Shown: positions 41,024 to 48,978 of the stretch, in pieces
How positions within the stretch are numbered: the first letter of the stretch is position 1
Layout: each line of letters starts with the position of its first letter
Origin: CAZEAP01 sp964510315
GTDB taxonomy: Bacteria > Planctomycetota > Brocadiia > SM23-32
Assembly (NCBI GenBank): GCA_964510315.1
Contig: CAZEAP010000007.1
Coordinates: 54,948-118,947 of the forward strand
Length of the DNA: 64,000 bases
Reading direction: 5' to 3'
Notes under the pieces: generated by a model
What the model was told of the DNA's origin: nothing
Databases searched by the model: none
The model's input: only the letters and a program-made list of their open reading frames with translations
Made by a program: the position numbers and the translations under genes

Positions 41024-41957
41024 AGACAGTTTCCGGCTTACCGGTCTCTGCCGACAGGATGGCCGCCTCGTGAAGTTTCATTGCCCGCACTATTTCCACC
41101 GGGTGGCACTTCAGTTCCCCCTCGCCCTGGATAACGGCGTACAGATTCTCCCAGAAGTCCGGCGGATCGGCCGGCGTGCCATAGGACCTCCGCTGGTCGC
41201 CGGCGGTTACGACCGCCGTCCCCCCTTGAGCGACCACGGCGGCGCCCGGCGTATGTACCACCCAGCGGGGCACACTGGGCTTCGGCTGCCCGCCGGCCTG
41301 GACGGTTGCCCATCCGCCCTCGCGGAGGGAAAGGTAGAGGAAAAACCCGATGTCCGGTCCGCCCGGCATCCGCGACAGCAGGTGGGTGCTGACGTCCCGC
41401 ACGTCCCGGTCCACGAGCGTCCGGATCTGGTCCAGCACCTCCACCCCGCAAGCCTGCAGGAATCCCTCGCGAGGAATCTCCCCTTCTCGCGGATGCCAGA
41501 ACATCTCCAGGCCCTCGACCCGCCCGATGTTCTCCTGCTCCAGTGCGCGCCGGAGGGCCCGGAGGTCGCCCTCCTCGCGCCACCTCATGTCCATCGTGGC
41601 CACCAGGCCGTTGTGGAAAGCCGTCTTCATGACCCGTTCGGCCCCCAGGGCGGTCTCGCAGAACGGACGCTGCACCACCACGTGCCTTCCGGCGTTCAGC
41701 GCCCGGACGGCGGCGTCCCGGCGCGCCTCCACCGGTCCTTCCACCAGGACCAGTTCGACGCGTGGGTCCTTCAGCAGCATGTTGTAATCCGAGTAGTAGG
41801 AGACCGGTCGCTGCTCGGGAGCCCGCTGCTCCAGTCCCTCGTCGCTGAAGGCCAGGAACTGGAACTCCGGTCCCACGGGGAGTTCCGCCAGGAGCCCGCC
41901 CTCCGAACCGGGCCGGGTCCCGACCGCACCTACGCCGATGGAATGCTTCACAGGCAC
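41022..41957 (-). CDS. Gfo/Idh/MocA-like protein lacking the catalytic lysine
   Basis: 311 residues from GTG at 41957 (a second GTG two codons on is equally possible). Rossmann-like N-terminus, but the glycine motif is atypical (GVGAVGTRPGSEGG). The segment RALNAGRHVVVQRPFCETA aligns with the family's GKHVLxEKPxA, so the usual catalytic Lys is Arg97 and Glu is Gln96. The C-terminal domain is shorter than usual, with many beta-type segments. It may have lost dehydrogenase activity and act as a sensor or binding protein, or use another base. It is the last gene of the operon with the ACT protein, surE and a small lipoprotein, and is followed by an intrinsic terminator. Confidence 0.72.
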   Translation of the reverse strand: MPVKHSIGVGAVGTRPGSEGGLLAELPVGPEFQFLAFSDEGLEQRAPEQRPVSYYSDYNMLLKDPRVELVLVEGPVEARRDAAVRALNAGRHVVVQRPFCETALGAERVMKTAFHNGLVATMDMRWREEGDLRALRRALEQENIGRVEGLEMFWHPREGEIPREGFLQACGVEVLDQIRTLVDRDVRDVSTHLLSRMPGGPDIGFFLYLSLREGGWATVQAGGQPKPSVPRWVVHTPGAAVVAQGGTAVVTAGDQRRSYGTPADPPDFWENLYAVIQGEGELKCHPVEIVRAMKLHEAAILSAETGKPETV

Positions 41958-42001
41958 CAGCAGGTCACCCCCGATCAGACGGGAGGAAAAGGACGTGGCG
42001 A

Positions 42002-42457
42002 CTACTCGTCGGTGACGACTTCCAACTTCCCGGTGCTGGAATCGTACTTATAGCTCCGGCCGGGCGGGAGTTCCGGAAGCGGCTCCCCCCGCCATTCCTC
42101 CAGCTTCTCCAACGACGGGGGATATTCCCCCTTGAGCGCTTTGTATTGACGTATTTCGTTGGTCAGGAAAGCGGTATTGATCTTTTTCTGAGCGTGCCGC
42201 GGGGCGTCCACGGTAACCGAATGAAGGTACTGGGTGGGTGCATCGATGAGGCCCGTCCGCTCTTTGCGGCCGCCTTCCGTGCCGCCACGGGCGGCCTCCG
42301 GCTCGGTAGTCTTTTCGGCGCCGGCCGGTGCCCCGGCTTCCTGGGGAGCCTTCTCCTTCACCGTTACTACGGGTGGGGGCTCCTCCCGGGAGCAGCCGGC
42401 CACGGCCAGCACTCCGGCCAAAGGCAACGCGAACAGGCTGAGCCACAGCCGCTTCAT
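42002..42457 (-). CDS. Small lipoprotein
   Basis: 151 residues. Lipoprotein signal MKRLWLSLFALPLAGVLAVAGC with Cys22. A disordered Pro/Ala/Glu/Lys/Gly-rich linker follows (residues about 25-75), then a small domain at about residues 80-151 with NTAFLTNEIRQYKALKGEYPPSLEKLEEW and RSYKYDSSTGKLEVV. The end resembles the C-terminal part of type II secretion pseudopilin-like proteins (a YPPSLEEL pattern and short beta-hairpin), but no pilin N-terminus exists. Function unknown; it lies between surE and the Gfo-like gene in one operon. Confidence 0.75.
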   Translation of the reverse strand: MKRLWLSLFALPLAGVLAVAGCSREEPPPVVTVKEKAPQEAGAPAGAEKTTEPEAARGGTEGGRKERTGLIDAPTQYLHSVTVDAPRHAQKKINTAFLTNEIRQYKALKGEYPPSLEKLEEWRGEPLPELPPGRSYKYDSSTGKLEVVTDE

Positions 42458-42470
42458 ATTGGTTTCCTCC

Positions 42471-43253
42471 TTACCTCTTTTTGATGCTTTCGGGCTCCGG
42501 TTCCGGGCCGGCGGCGCTCTGCAGGTGATGGAGGGCCTTCTCCGCCGTCAGGTCCAGCCGGAGGGGCGTAACGGAGATACCGCCGTCTTCGAGCGCCGCC
42601 ACGTCCGAATCGTCCTCCGGCGGGCCCGCCCGCCTGGTGGAGTCCAGCCAGTAGTGGACCCGGCCGTGTCCGTCCTCCCACGGCGTGTAGGTCCCGCGGG
42701 GGAAGACCACGCTCTGTCGTGTGAATCGTATCGGGGGGCTCTCCGGCCCGAGGCGAGGCACGTTAACGTTCACCACCCGGGCGTGCTCCTCCGGCGTCTC
42801 CAGCAGCAGCTCCAGCACCCGGCGGACCTGCAGGGCGACATGCTCCATGTCTTCGAGGTTGCGTCGGCTGCAGGAGAACGCCGCCGCCCGCAGCCCGTAG
42901 AAGCCGGCCTCCAGCGCCGCCGCCACGGTTCCGCTGTAAAACACGTCGACTCCGGCGTTTATGCCGATATTCGGGCCGCTCACCACAAGGTCCGGCGCTT
43001 CGTCCATCAACTCCAGCACGGCGAACTTTACGCAGTCCGCCGGGGTGCCCGTGAGCACGGTAACCTGTTCGCCGTCGGCAAGCCGCACCGAGTGAGGCCG
43101 CACCGGCTGCATGTAGGTGATCGAGTGGCCCGCACCGCTCCTCTCCGACACCGGACAGACCACGGTCACTGCTCCGAGGTCGGCCAGGGTCTTCCGCATC
43201 GCCCCGATGCCGGGGGCAAACGGTCCGTCATCGTTGGTCAGCAGTATGCGCAC
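42471..43253 (-). CDS. surE: 5'-nucleotidase SurE
   Basis: 260 residues from GTG at 43253 with GAGGAG upstream. The metal-binding N-terminus MRILLTNDDGPFAPGI (two adjacent Asp) is intact, as are CPVSERSGAGHSIT, LTGTPADCVKFA, LVVSGPNIGINAG (Asn ligand) and YSGTVAAALEAGFYGLRAAAFS. SurE dephosphorylates nucleoside 5'/3'-monophosphates, often in survival or stress contexts. It lies 45 bases after the ACT-domain gene and 13 bases before the lipoprotein gene. Confidence 0.93.
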   Translation of the reverse strand: MRILLTNDDGPFAPGIGAMRKTLADLGAVTVVCPVSERSGAGHSITYMQPVRPHSVRLADGEQVTVLTGTPADCVKFAVLELMDEAPDLVVSGPNIGINAGVDVFYSGTVAAALEAGFYGLRAAAFSCSRRNLEDMEHVALQVRRVLELLLETPEEHARVVNVNVPRLGPESPPIRFTRQSVVFPRGTYTPWEDGHGRVHYWLDSTRRAGPPEDDSDVAALEDGGISVTPLRLDLTAEKALHHLQSAAGPEPEPESIKKR

Positions 43254-43298
43254 CTGGTCTGGCTCCTCGTCTGCACGTGGAGTCGATCTCAATGGGCC

Positions 43299-43688
43299 TC
43301 AAGCGAGGGCCTTCAACGCCGCCTCCGGATCGGCCGTCCGCAGCACGATGGCGCCTGTGGGCTGCTCCTCTGAGACCGTGCAGTAGGCGTAATCGATGTT
43401 GATGTTCTCCTCCGCGAGTCGCCGCGCCACCTCCGCCAGCCCGCCGGGCTCGTTGGCTATTTCGGCGGTGAGAACGTCATTCTCGACCACCAGCATCCCG
43501 GCGTTCCCCAGCACGTGAATCGCCTCGTCGGGCTTGTCGGGCACCAGCCGGAGCACCGCGTGGTCAACGGCGTCCACACAACTGATGCCCAGCAGGTTGA
43601 CCCCCCGCTCTGCCAGTGCGTCGCAGACCTCGGCGAGCGTGCCGGGTCTGTTTTCCAAAAAGATCGAAACCTGTCGTCTGACCTGCAT
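43299..43688 (-). CDS. Tandem ACT domain protein
   Basis: 129 residues, two ACT domains and nothing else: QVSIFLENRPGTLAEVCDALAERGVNLLGIS (residues about 6-36) and LTAEIANEPGGLAEVARRLAEENINIDYAYC (residues about 73-103). ACT domains bind small ligands, typically amino acids, and control enzymes allosterically. Similar short tandem ACT proteins are common but lack an assigned partner. First gene of the operon, behind a good promoter, with the Shine-Dalgarno GGGGAG 8 bases before the ATG. It diverges from argS. Confidence 0.88.
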   Translation of the reverse strand: MQVRRQVSIFLENRPGTLAEVCDALAERGVNLLGISCVDAVDHAVLRLVPDKPDEAIHVLGNAGMLVVENDVLTAEIANEPGGLAEVARRLAEENINIDYAYCTVSEEQPTGAIVLRTADPEAALKALA

Positions 43689-43791
43689 AGCCGCATCTCC
43701 CCAAAGGTCCGCTATATCCCGTAAGCCGCTGCCAGACAGCAACTTAGGCGACCACGTGGCGCCGTCGAACGACCCCCGGCCACACTCCGGG

Positions 43792-43820
43792 ATGGTATCA
43801 CAGAGCCGGAGCCCCGTCAA
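43792..43820 (-). promoter_or_regulatory. Promoter of the ACT-surE operon
   Basis: On the minus strand: TTGACG (43820-43815), 17 bases, TACCAT (43797-43792). The predicted start is near 43785, giving a leader of about 97 bases. Confidence 0.55.
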
Positions 43821-43892
43821 GCTGCCTGGCTCGCAGTAGCTCGTCAGGCTCAGCGCAGAGGGTAGCTGCATGGGGCAATCCGTCGACTTCGC

Positions 43893-43921
43893 CTGAAGAA
43901 CCCTCGCAGTTTCGCTATAAT
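43893..43921 (+). promoter_or_regulatory. argS promoter
   Basis: A perfect TATAAT (43916-43921) is preceded by a 17-base spacer and CTGAAG (43893-43898). It lies 52 bases before the argS ATG. Confidence 0.6.
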
Positions 43922-43973
43922 GGGAGCCGCCCCGGAGAGTGGAGGGGACCGTCCGCCCGGAGATTGACATCAC

Positions 43974-45710
43974 ATGGAGTCGACGCGCAAAGCCATCGCA
44001 GCCGCCCTGGCCGAGCATCTGCCACTTGACCGGGCCGAATTGAAGGGGCTCCTGGAGACGCCCCCGGGCCCGGAGATGGGGGACTACGCACTGCCCTGCT
44101 TCGAGCCGGCGAAGGTCCTGCGGCGTTCTCCCCGGCAGATCGCCGCCGAGCTGGCCGAGGAAATCGAACTGCCCGAGGGCGTCGACAGGCTCGATCCCTC
44201 CGGCCCTTACCTGAACTTCCACTTGAACCGGGCGGCCACCGTCGAGCGCCTGTTGCCTTTGATCCGCCGGCGGAAAGGGGAATACGGCGCCGGCGAGGTC
44301 GAGGCCGAAAACATCGTCGTGGAATTCAGCAGCCCCAACATCGCCAAACACCTTGCGGTGCATCATCTGCCGGGGACCCTCATCGGCATGTCGCTCTGTC
44401 GTATTTACCGAACACTGGGATATGATGTTGCGGCCCTTAACTTCCTCGGGGACTGGGGCACCGGCTTCGGCCGCCTCATCGCCGCCGTGGAGCGCTACGG
44501 CGTGGAGGACGCCGAGAGCCTCGACGTCTCCGACCTGCAGGAACTCTACGTCCGTTACAGCCGCGAGGCCGAAGAGGACGAGGACCTCCAGCAGGCCGCA
44601 CGGGACGCCTTTCGCCGGTTGGAGGAGGGCGACCCGGAGGCCACGCGGATGTGGCGCAGTTTCCGGCAGGTGAGCCGGGAGGAGTTCGAAGCGGCCTATC
44701 GACGCCTGGGTGTGCGCTTCGACAGCTACACCCCGGAAAGCCACTACAAGGACCGCATGGCCCCCTTGCTGGAGCGACTCGAGCGCGAGGGCATCGCCGA
44801 GCGCAGCGACGGCGCCCTGGTGGTCCCCCTGGAGGAGGACGACCTCCCTCCCTGCCTGGTGCAAAAAAGCGACGGCTCCAGCCTTTACATCACGCGCGAC
44901 CTGCCGGCCGCCGAGGACCGGTGGCAGAGGTACCACTTCGGGGAATCTCTCTACGTGGTCGGAAACGAGCAATCGCTTCACTTCCAGCAGTTGAAGGCCG
45001 TCCTCAGGAAGATGGGACATGACTGGGCGGACCGTATCGTGCACGTCAACTTCGGCCTGATAAAGTTTATCGACCCCGAGACCGGCGAGGCGCGGGTCGG
45101 CGCCACCCGGTCGGGGGAGGTCCTCCTTCTGAACGACGTGCTGGACGAGGCGGTCCGCCGGGCCCTCCAAAAGGTGGAGGACAACGTCGATCGGTTCGGG
45201 CAAGATGCCGACCTGGAGGAGCTGGCCTCCCAGATCGGCATCGGAGCCGTGGCTTTCGGCGAGCTTTCCACCCGGAGAACGCGGGACGTGGTCTTCGACT
45301 GGGAGCGCCTTCTGGACTTTGAGGGCGACACCGGACCCTACGTGCAGTACGCCCACGCCCGGCTGTGCAGCATCCTGCGAAAGGCCAGGGAGGAGGTGAC
45401 CGAGCAGGTAGACTATTCACTACTGGAGTTGCCCGAGGAGTGGACCATCGTCCGCCACCTGGCCGAATACCCCCGGGCGCTGCGGCGCGCCGCCGACCAA
45501 TACGAACCCTCCATCATCGCTACCTACCTGCTTGACCTCTGCGCCGACTTCAGCGCATACTACAGCGCCGGCATGCGGGAGCCGGAGCGGCGGGTTCTGT
45601 GCGGCGATGATGAGGTTCGGAAGGCGCGGCTCCTGCTGGTGGATGCGCTCCGCCAGGTTATCCGCAACGGACTCCAGGTGCTCGGCGTGTCCGCTCCCGA
45701 GCGAATGTAA
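43974..45710 (+). CDS. argS: Arginyl-tRNA synthetase with divergent signature motifs
   Basis: 578 residues, normal for ArgRS. The N-terminal tRNA D-loop-binding (Add-1) domain is present (PPGPEMGDYALPCFEPAKVL). The class I HIGH region, usually SPNIAKPxHVGHLRSTxIG, reads SPNIAKHLAVHHLPGTLIG (residues about 120-138): the first His is replaced and HVGH becomes AVHH, while the upstream Lys is kept. NFLGDWGTGFG follows as usual. The KMSKS-like loop reads GATRSGEVLLLNDVLDEA. The C-terminal DALR anticodon-binding domain is intact (YAHARLCSILRKA; YLLDLCADFSAYYS). It is probably the only cytosolic ArgRS here and thus active, but with atypical motifs. Confidence 0.9.
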   Translation: MESTRKAIAAALAEHLPLDRAELKGLLETPPGPEMGDYALPCFEPAKVLRRSPRQIAAELAEEIELPEGVDRLDPSGPYLNFHLNRAATVERLLPLIRRRKGEYGAGEVEAENIVVEFSSPNIAKHLAVHHLPGTLIGMSLCRIYRTLGYDVAALNFLGDWGTGFGRLIAAVERYGVEDAESLDVSDLQELYVRYSREAEEDEDLQQAARDAFRRLEEGDPEATRMWRSFRQVSREEFEAAYRRLGVRFDSYTPESHYKDRMAPLLERLEREGIAERSDGALVVPLEEDDLPPCLVQKSDGSSLYITRDLPAAEDRWQRYHFGESLYVVGNEQSLHFQQLKAVLRKMGHDWADRIVHVNFGLIKFIDPETGEARVGATRSGEVLLLNDVLDEAVRRALQKVEDNVDRFGQDADLEELASQIGIGAVAFGELSTRRTRDVVFDWERLLDFEGDTGPYVQYAHARLCSILRKAREEVTEQVDYSLLELPEEWTIVRHLAEYPRALRRAADQYEPSIIATYLLDLCADFSAYYSAGMREPERRVLCGDDEVRKARLLLVDALRQVIRNGLQVLGVSAPERM

Positions 45711-45779
45711 AGGCAGTGGCCCCGGGCGTTGACCGCTGCTGTTCTGTCGAAGTTACTTGACTCAGCCCCCTCGAGGCAG

Positions 45780-46493
45780 ATGTCCGAGCTGAAGGCAGTC
45801 TTCTTCGACGTCAACGGCCCCCTCTGGGACAAGGCCGCCTGCGATCGCCAGGTGATGGAGATACTGCTGCCCAAGTTGCTCAACAGCCTGCCGGAGGACG
45901 ACCCCGACCAGGTGGTGCGGCGTTTCAACGCCGTCTTCCTGGAGCTGCCCGACAAGAAACTTCTCCGCGGCAAACGGTCTCTCTCGCACTTCCGCCGTTT
46001 CGAGGCCCTGCTGGACAGCTATGGCCTGCAGACCCGGCGCCTGGCGCGCGAGCTGACCCACACCTACGACACAACCCGCCGGCTGACCCTTCGCCAGTTC
46101 CTCCGACCCGACGCCGTCCGCGTGCTCTCGGAGCTGGGGGAACTCGGCCTGGAGCGAGGGGTCATCATGAACGGTCCGCCCAGCCTCCAGCGCCACAGGC
46201 TGGAGACCCTGGGGCTGAACCGACACCTGGACCACCAGATACTGGCCGAGGTGGAGGGCTATTTCAAACCGGACGTCCGCCTGTTCAAACGCACCCTCGC
46301 CCTGATCGGCGCGAAGTCCGAAGAGATGCTTTACGTCGGCGACAGCCCCTTTACCGACGTTCTCGGGGCTTCCCGGGCAGGCATTCCCACGGTGTGGTTC
46401 CAGACCGGCCGTCGTCGGCTGCCCCGCGGTTTCCCTACCCCGGACTTCACCATCCGAGACCTGCCCGAACTGCTCTCCATCGCCCAAATGTGA
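45780..46493 (+). CDS. HAD-superfamily hydrolase-like protein
   Basis: 237 residues from ATG at 45780. HAD motif I reads FFDVNGPLWD (Asp10 nucleophile, but the second Asp of DxD is Asn12). Motif II is MNGPP, the Lys of motif III is in YFKPDVRLFKRT, and motif IV is YVGDSPFTDVLGA. The alpha-helical cap of subclass I lies between residues about 18 and 90. With Asn in place of the general-acid Asp, ordinary phosphatase activity is doubtful. It follows argS by 69 bases on the same strand and converges on ychF. Confidence 0.8.
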   Translation: MSELKAVFFDVNGPLWDKAACDRQVMEILLPKLLNSLPEDDPDQVVRRFNAVFLELPDKKLLRGKRSLSHFRRFEALLDSYGLQTRRLARELTHTYDTTRRLTLRQFLRPDAVRVLSELGELGLERGVIMNGPPSLQRHRLETLGLNRHLDHQILAEVEGYFKPDVRLFKRTLALIGAKSEEMLYVGDSPFTDVLGASRAGIPTVWFQTGRRRLPRGFPTPDFTIRDLPELLSIAQM

Positions 46494-46516
46494 GGCCGAG
46501 GGGCGGCTGCCGGTGC

Positions 46517-47584
46517 TCACCGGCTGAAGTGGAACGTCACGACGTCCCCGTCCTGGACTTCGTAGTCCTTGCCCTCCATGCGCAATCTGCCGGCGGCCTT
46601 GGCCGCCTTTATGGAGCCGTGCTCCCGAAGGTCCTCGAAGGCAACCACCTCCGCCCGGATGAACCCCTCTTCGATGTCGCTGTGGATCTTGCCCGCGGCC
46701 CGGCGTGCGGGCGTGCCACCTTCCACGGTCCAGGCGCGCAGTTCGTCGGAGACGTAGGTGAAGAACGAGCGCAACCCCAGCGTTTCGTAGCAACCCCGGA
46801 TGACCCGGCCGGAAGCGGGCTCCCCCAGGCCGGCCTCCTCCAGGAAGATGCGCCGATCCCCTTCCTCAAGCTCCATGATCTCCATTTCCAGCTCCGCGCA
46901 GACCGGGATGGTCAGGGGCTCGACCTCCGGCACTTCCGGGGGGTCGGGGATGTGCTCTTCACCGATGTTCAGCACGCATATCTGGGGCTTCAAGGTAAGG
47001 AATGAGTAACTGCGGAGCACTTTTTCCTCGGCCGGATTCATGTCCACCGCGGCCAGGCCCTGCCCGTTCTCGACCGCTTCGCGGCAGCGCTTCAGCAGGT
47101 CACGCTCCGCCTCCAGGGCCTCCCTCTCCGGAACGTGCTTTTTCAGGTCGCTCTCGATGGCCCTGAGCCGCTTCTCGATGACCTCCAGGTCGGCCAGCAG
47201 CAGCTCTTCGTTCATCGCCCGGTACTCGCGTGGCGGTTCGATCTCCCCGAAGACCTCGGCCACGTAGGGCGACTCAAAGCAGCGGAGCACCATCAAAACG
47301 ACGGCCGTCTCCCTGAGGGCGGCGATGGCCCGGCCGCTGCGCTCCTCGCCGGTCAGGTGACCGAAAACGCCGCCGATATCCTCAAACTCCATGGTGGCCG
47401 GGACGGTTTTCTCCGGCTCGAACATATCCGCCAGAACGCCGAGCCGCTCGTCCGGCACGCGCACCACGCCCACGTCCACGTGTTCCCCGGGCCGGTGCTC
47501 GCCAACTTCCCCGTGGGCACCGGTTATGGCGTTGAACAGCGTTGTAGTGCCCGCCTGTGGCAGGCCGACCATCCCGACTTTCAT
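46517..47584 (-). CDS. ychF: YchF/Obg-family ATPase with changed P-loop
   Basis: 355 residues, typical for YchF/OLA1. The G domain begins MKVGMVGLPQAGTTTLFNAITG. The Walker A Lys (GxxxxGK[ST]) is Thr13 here. A coiled-coil insertion lies between residues about 130 and 190, and the C-terminal TGS domain (LRAWTVEGGTPARRAAGKIHSDIEEGFIRAEV) is complete. YchF proteins prefer ATP and bind ribosomes or stress factors. Loss of the P-loop Lys should reduce nucleotide hydrolysis or force another mode of binding. ATG at 47584 sits 25 bases after a predicted transcription start. The upstream frame continues, but into non-conserved sequence. Confidence 0.88.
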   Translation of the reverse strand: MKVGMVGLPQAGTTTLFNAITGAHGEVGEHRPGEHVDVGVVRVPDERLGVLADMFEPEKTVPATMEFEDIGGVFGHLTGEERSGRAIAALRETAVVLMVLRCFESPYVAEVFGEIEPPREYRAMNEELLLADLEVIEKRLRAIESDLKKHVPEREALEAERDLLKRCREAVENGQGLAAVDMNPAEEKVLRSYSFLTLKPQICVLNIGEEHIPDPPEVPEVEPLTIPVCAELEMEIMELEEGDRRIFLEEAGLGEPASGRVIRGCYETLGLRSFFTYVSDELRAWTVEGGTPARRAAGKIHSDIEEGFIRAEVVAFEDLREHGSIKAAKAAGRLRMEGKDYEVQDGDVVTFHFSR

Positions 47585-47615
47585 ACGGTCCTCCGCCTGA
47601 ATGTCGCCGCGTTCC

Positions 47616-47644
47616 AGCATAGCAGACGGGGGCGGCCCACACAA
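47616..47644 (-). promoter_or_regulatory. ychF promoter
   Basis: On the minus strand: TTGTGT (47644-47639), 17 bases, TATGCT (47621-47616), about 30 bases before the ATG at 47584. Confidence 0.45.
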
Positions 47645-47808
47645 GATTTTCGCGGCGCCCTGATCTTCAGTGCGTCCGGACCGGAACGGCCTGCACGCGT
47701 AGCGCGGCGCTTCGGCCTTTGCGCCGTGTCCCGCCCGGGGCGGGCCTGGCCCGGCCCCGGAGAACCGGACGCGCAGCACGGCCAGACACAACGCCTCCGG
47801 TCCAGCGT

Positions 47809-47837
47809 TTGCCCGAGACGCCCCGCCCGGCTAAAAT
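47809..47837 (+). promoter_or_regulatory. Promoter of the URO-D / GH57 gene pair
   Basis: TTGCCC (47809-47814), 17 bases, TAAAAT (47832-47837), 47 bases before the ATG at 47885. Confidence 0.6.
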
Positions 47838-47884
47838 CGTTTCGTCGAGCGCCGGCCTCGGCACGGCTCAAACTGGAGCGCCCA

Positions 47885-48952
47885 ATGGAAGCCCTGACCT
47901 CGCACGAGCGGTTCAGCCGCATGTACGAACACAAAGAGGCCGACCGAATTCCCATAATCGACATCCCCTGGCCGGCCACCATCGAGCGCTGGCACCGGGA
48001 GGGAATGCCGGAAGATACCAACTACGTCGATTTCTTCGGCCTGGACAAGGTGGCCACCATCCGCGTGGACAACAGCCCCCGCTACGAGGAGAAAGTGCTG
48101 GAAGAGACCGAGGATTATGCCGTCCACACCACCCGCTGGGGCGTGACGGCGAAGGACTGGAAGCACGAGGCCTCGACGCCGGAGTTCCTGGACTACACCA
48201 TCACCGACCGGCGTAGCTGGGAGGAGGCCAGGTCGCGGATGCAGCCCACCCGCGACCGCGTGCCGTGGTCACATCTGGAGAGGAATTACCCCCGCTGGCG
48301 GGAGGAGGGGTGGTGGATACGCGGTGGGCTGTGGTTCGGATTCGACGTGACCCATGCCTGGGCGGTGGGCACCGAACGGGTGCTGTTCGCGTTGGCCGAC
48401 GATCCGGACTGGTGCGCCGACATGTTCAATCACTTCCTCGAAGTGAACCTCGCCCTGCTGGAAATGGTCTGGGAGGAGGGCTACCGGTTCAACTGCGTAA
48501 GCTGGCCCGACGACATGGGTTACAAGCAGAACCAATTCTTCTCGCTGCGCACCTATCGTGACGTCCTGAAGCCGTTTCACCGCCGCGCCATCGAGTGGGC
48601 GCACGATAGGGGCGTCAAGACCCACCTGCACTCATGCGGTGACGTCCGTCCCTTCGTGCCGGAGCTGGTCGAGATCGGGCTGGACGCACTGAACCCCCTG
48701 GAGGTGAAAGCCGGTATGGACCCGGTGGCCCTGAAGGAGGAGTACGGGAACGACCTGGTGCTCCACGGGGGCATCAACGCCATCCTGTGGGATAAACCGG
48801 AGGAGATTGAGAGGGAGATACGGGAGAAACTGCCGGCGCTGAAGGAATCGGGCGGCTACGTTTTCTCCTCCGACCACTCGGTACCCTCCAGCGTGAGCCT
48901 GAAGGACTTCCGCCGGATCGTCCAACTCGCCAAAGACCTCGGCAGCTACTGA
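47885..48952 (+). CDS. URO-D family protein
   Basis: 355 residues from ATG at 47885. It belongs to the URO-D/methyltransferase barrel family: TSHERFSRMYEHKEADRIPIIDIPW at the start, YKQNQFFSLRTYRDVLKPFHRRAIEWAHDRGVKTHLHSCGDVRPFVPELVEIGLDALNPLEV as the conserved late core (residues about 215-280), and LVLHGGINAILW after it. Genes of this type expand in some environmental phyla, where they are thought to be methyltransferases or cleavage enzymes rather than heme enzymes. It is followed at 26 bases by the GH57-like gene, so a role in carbohydrate or methylated-compound use is possible. The paralogue is at 11559-12617. Confidence 0.82.
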   Translation: MEALTSHERFSRMYEHKEADRIPIIDIPWPATIERWHREGMPEDTNYVDFFGLDKVATIRVDNSPRYEEKVLEETEDYAVHTTRWGVTAKDWKHEASTPEFLDYTITDRRSWEEARSRMQPTRDRVPWSHLERNYPRWREEGWWIRGGLWFGFDVTHAWAVGTERVLFALADDPDWCADMFNHFLEVNLALLEMVWEEGYRFNCVSWPDDMGYKQNQFFSLRTYRDVLKPFHRRAIEWAHDRGVKTHLHSCGDVRPFVPELVEIGLDALNPLEVKAGMDPVALKEEYGNDLVLHGGINAILWDKPEEIEREIREKLPALKESGGYVFSSDHSVPSSVSLKDFRRIVQLAKDLGSY

Positions 48953-48978
48953 GCCCCTCATCCGCAGGAGACCGACAC

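Larger units (their letters stand above)
47585..47884. other. Intergenic region between divergent ychF and URO-D genes
   Basis: 300 bases, very G+C-rich. It contains one promoter on each strand (47616-47644 minus, 47809-47837 plus). No RNA gene was recognised. Confidence 0.6.
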
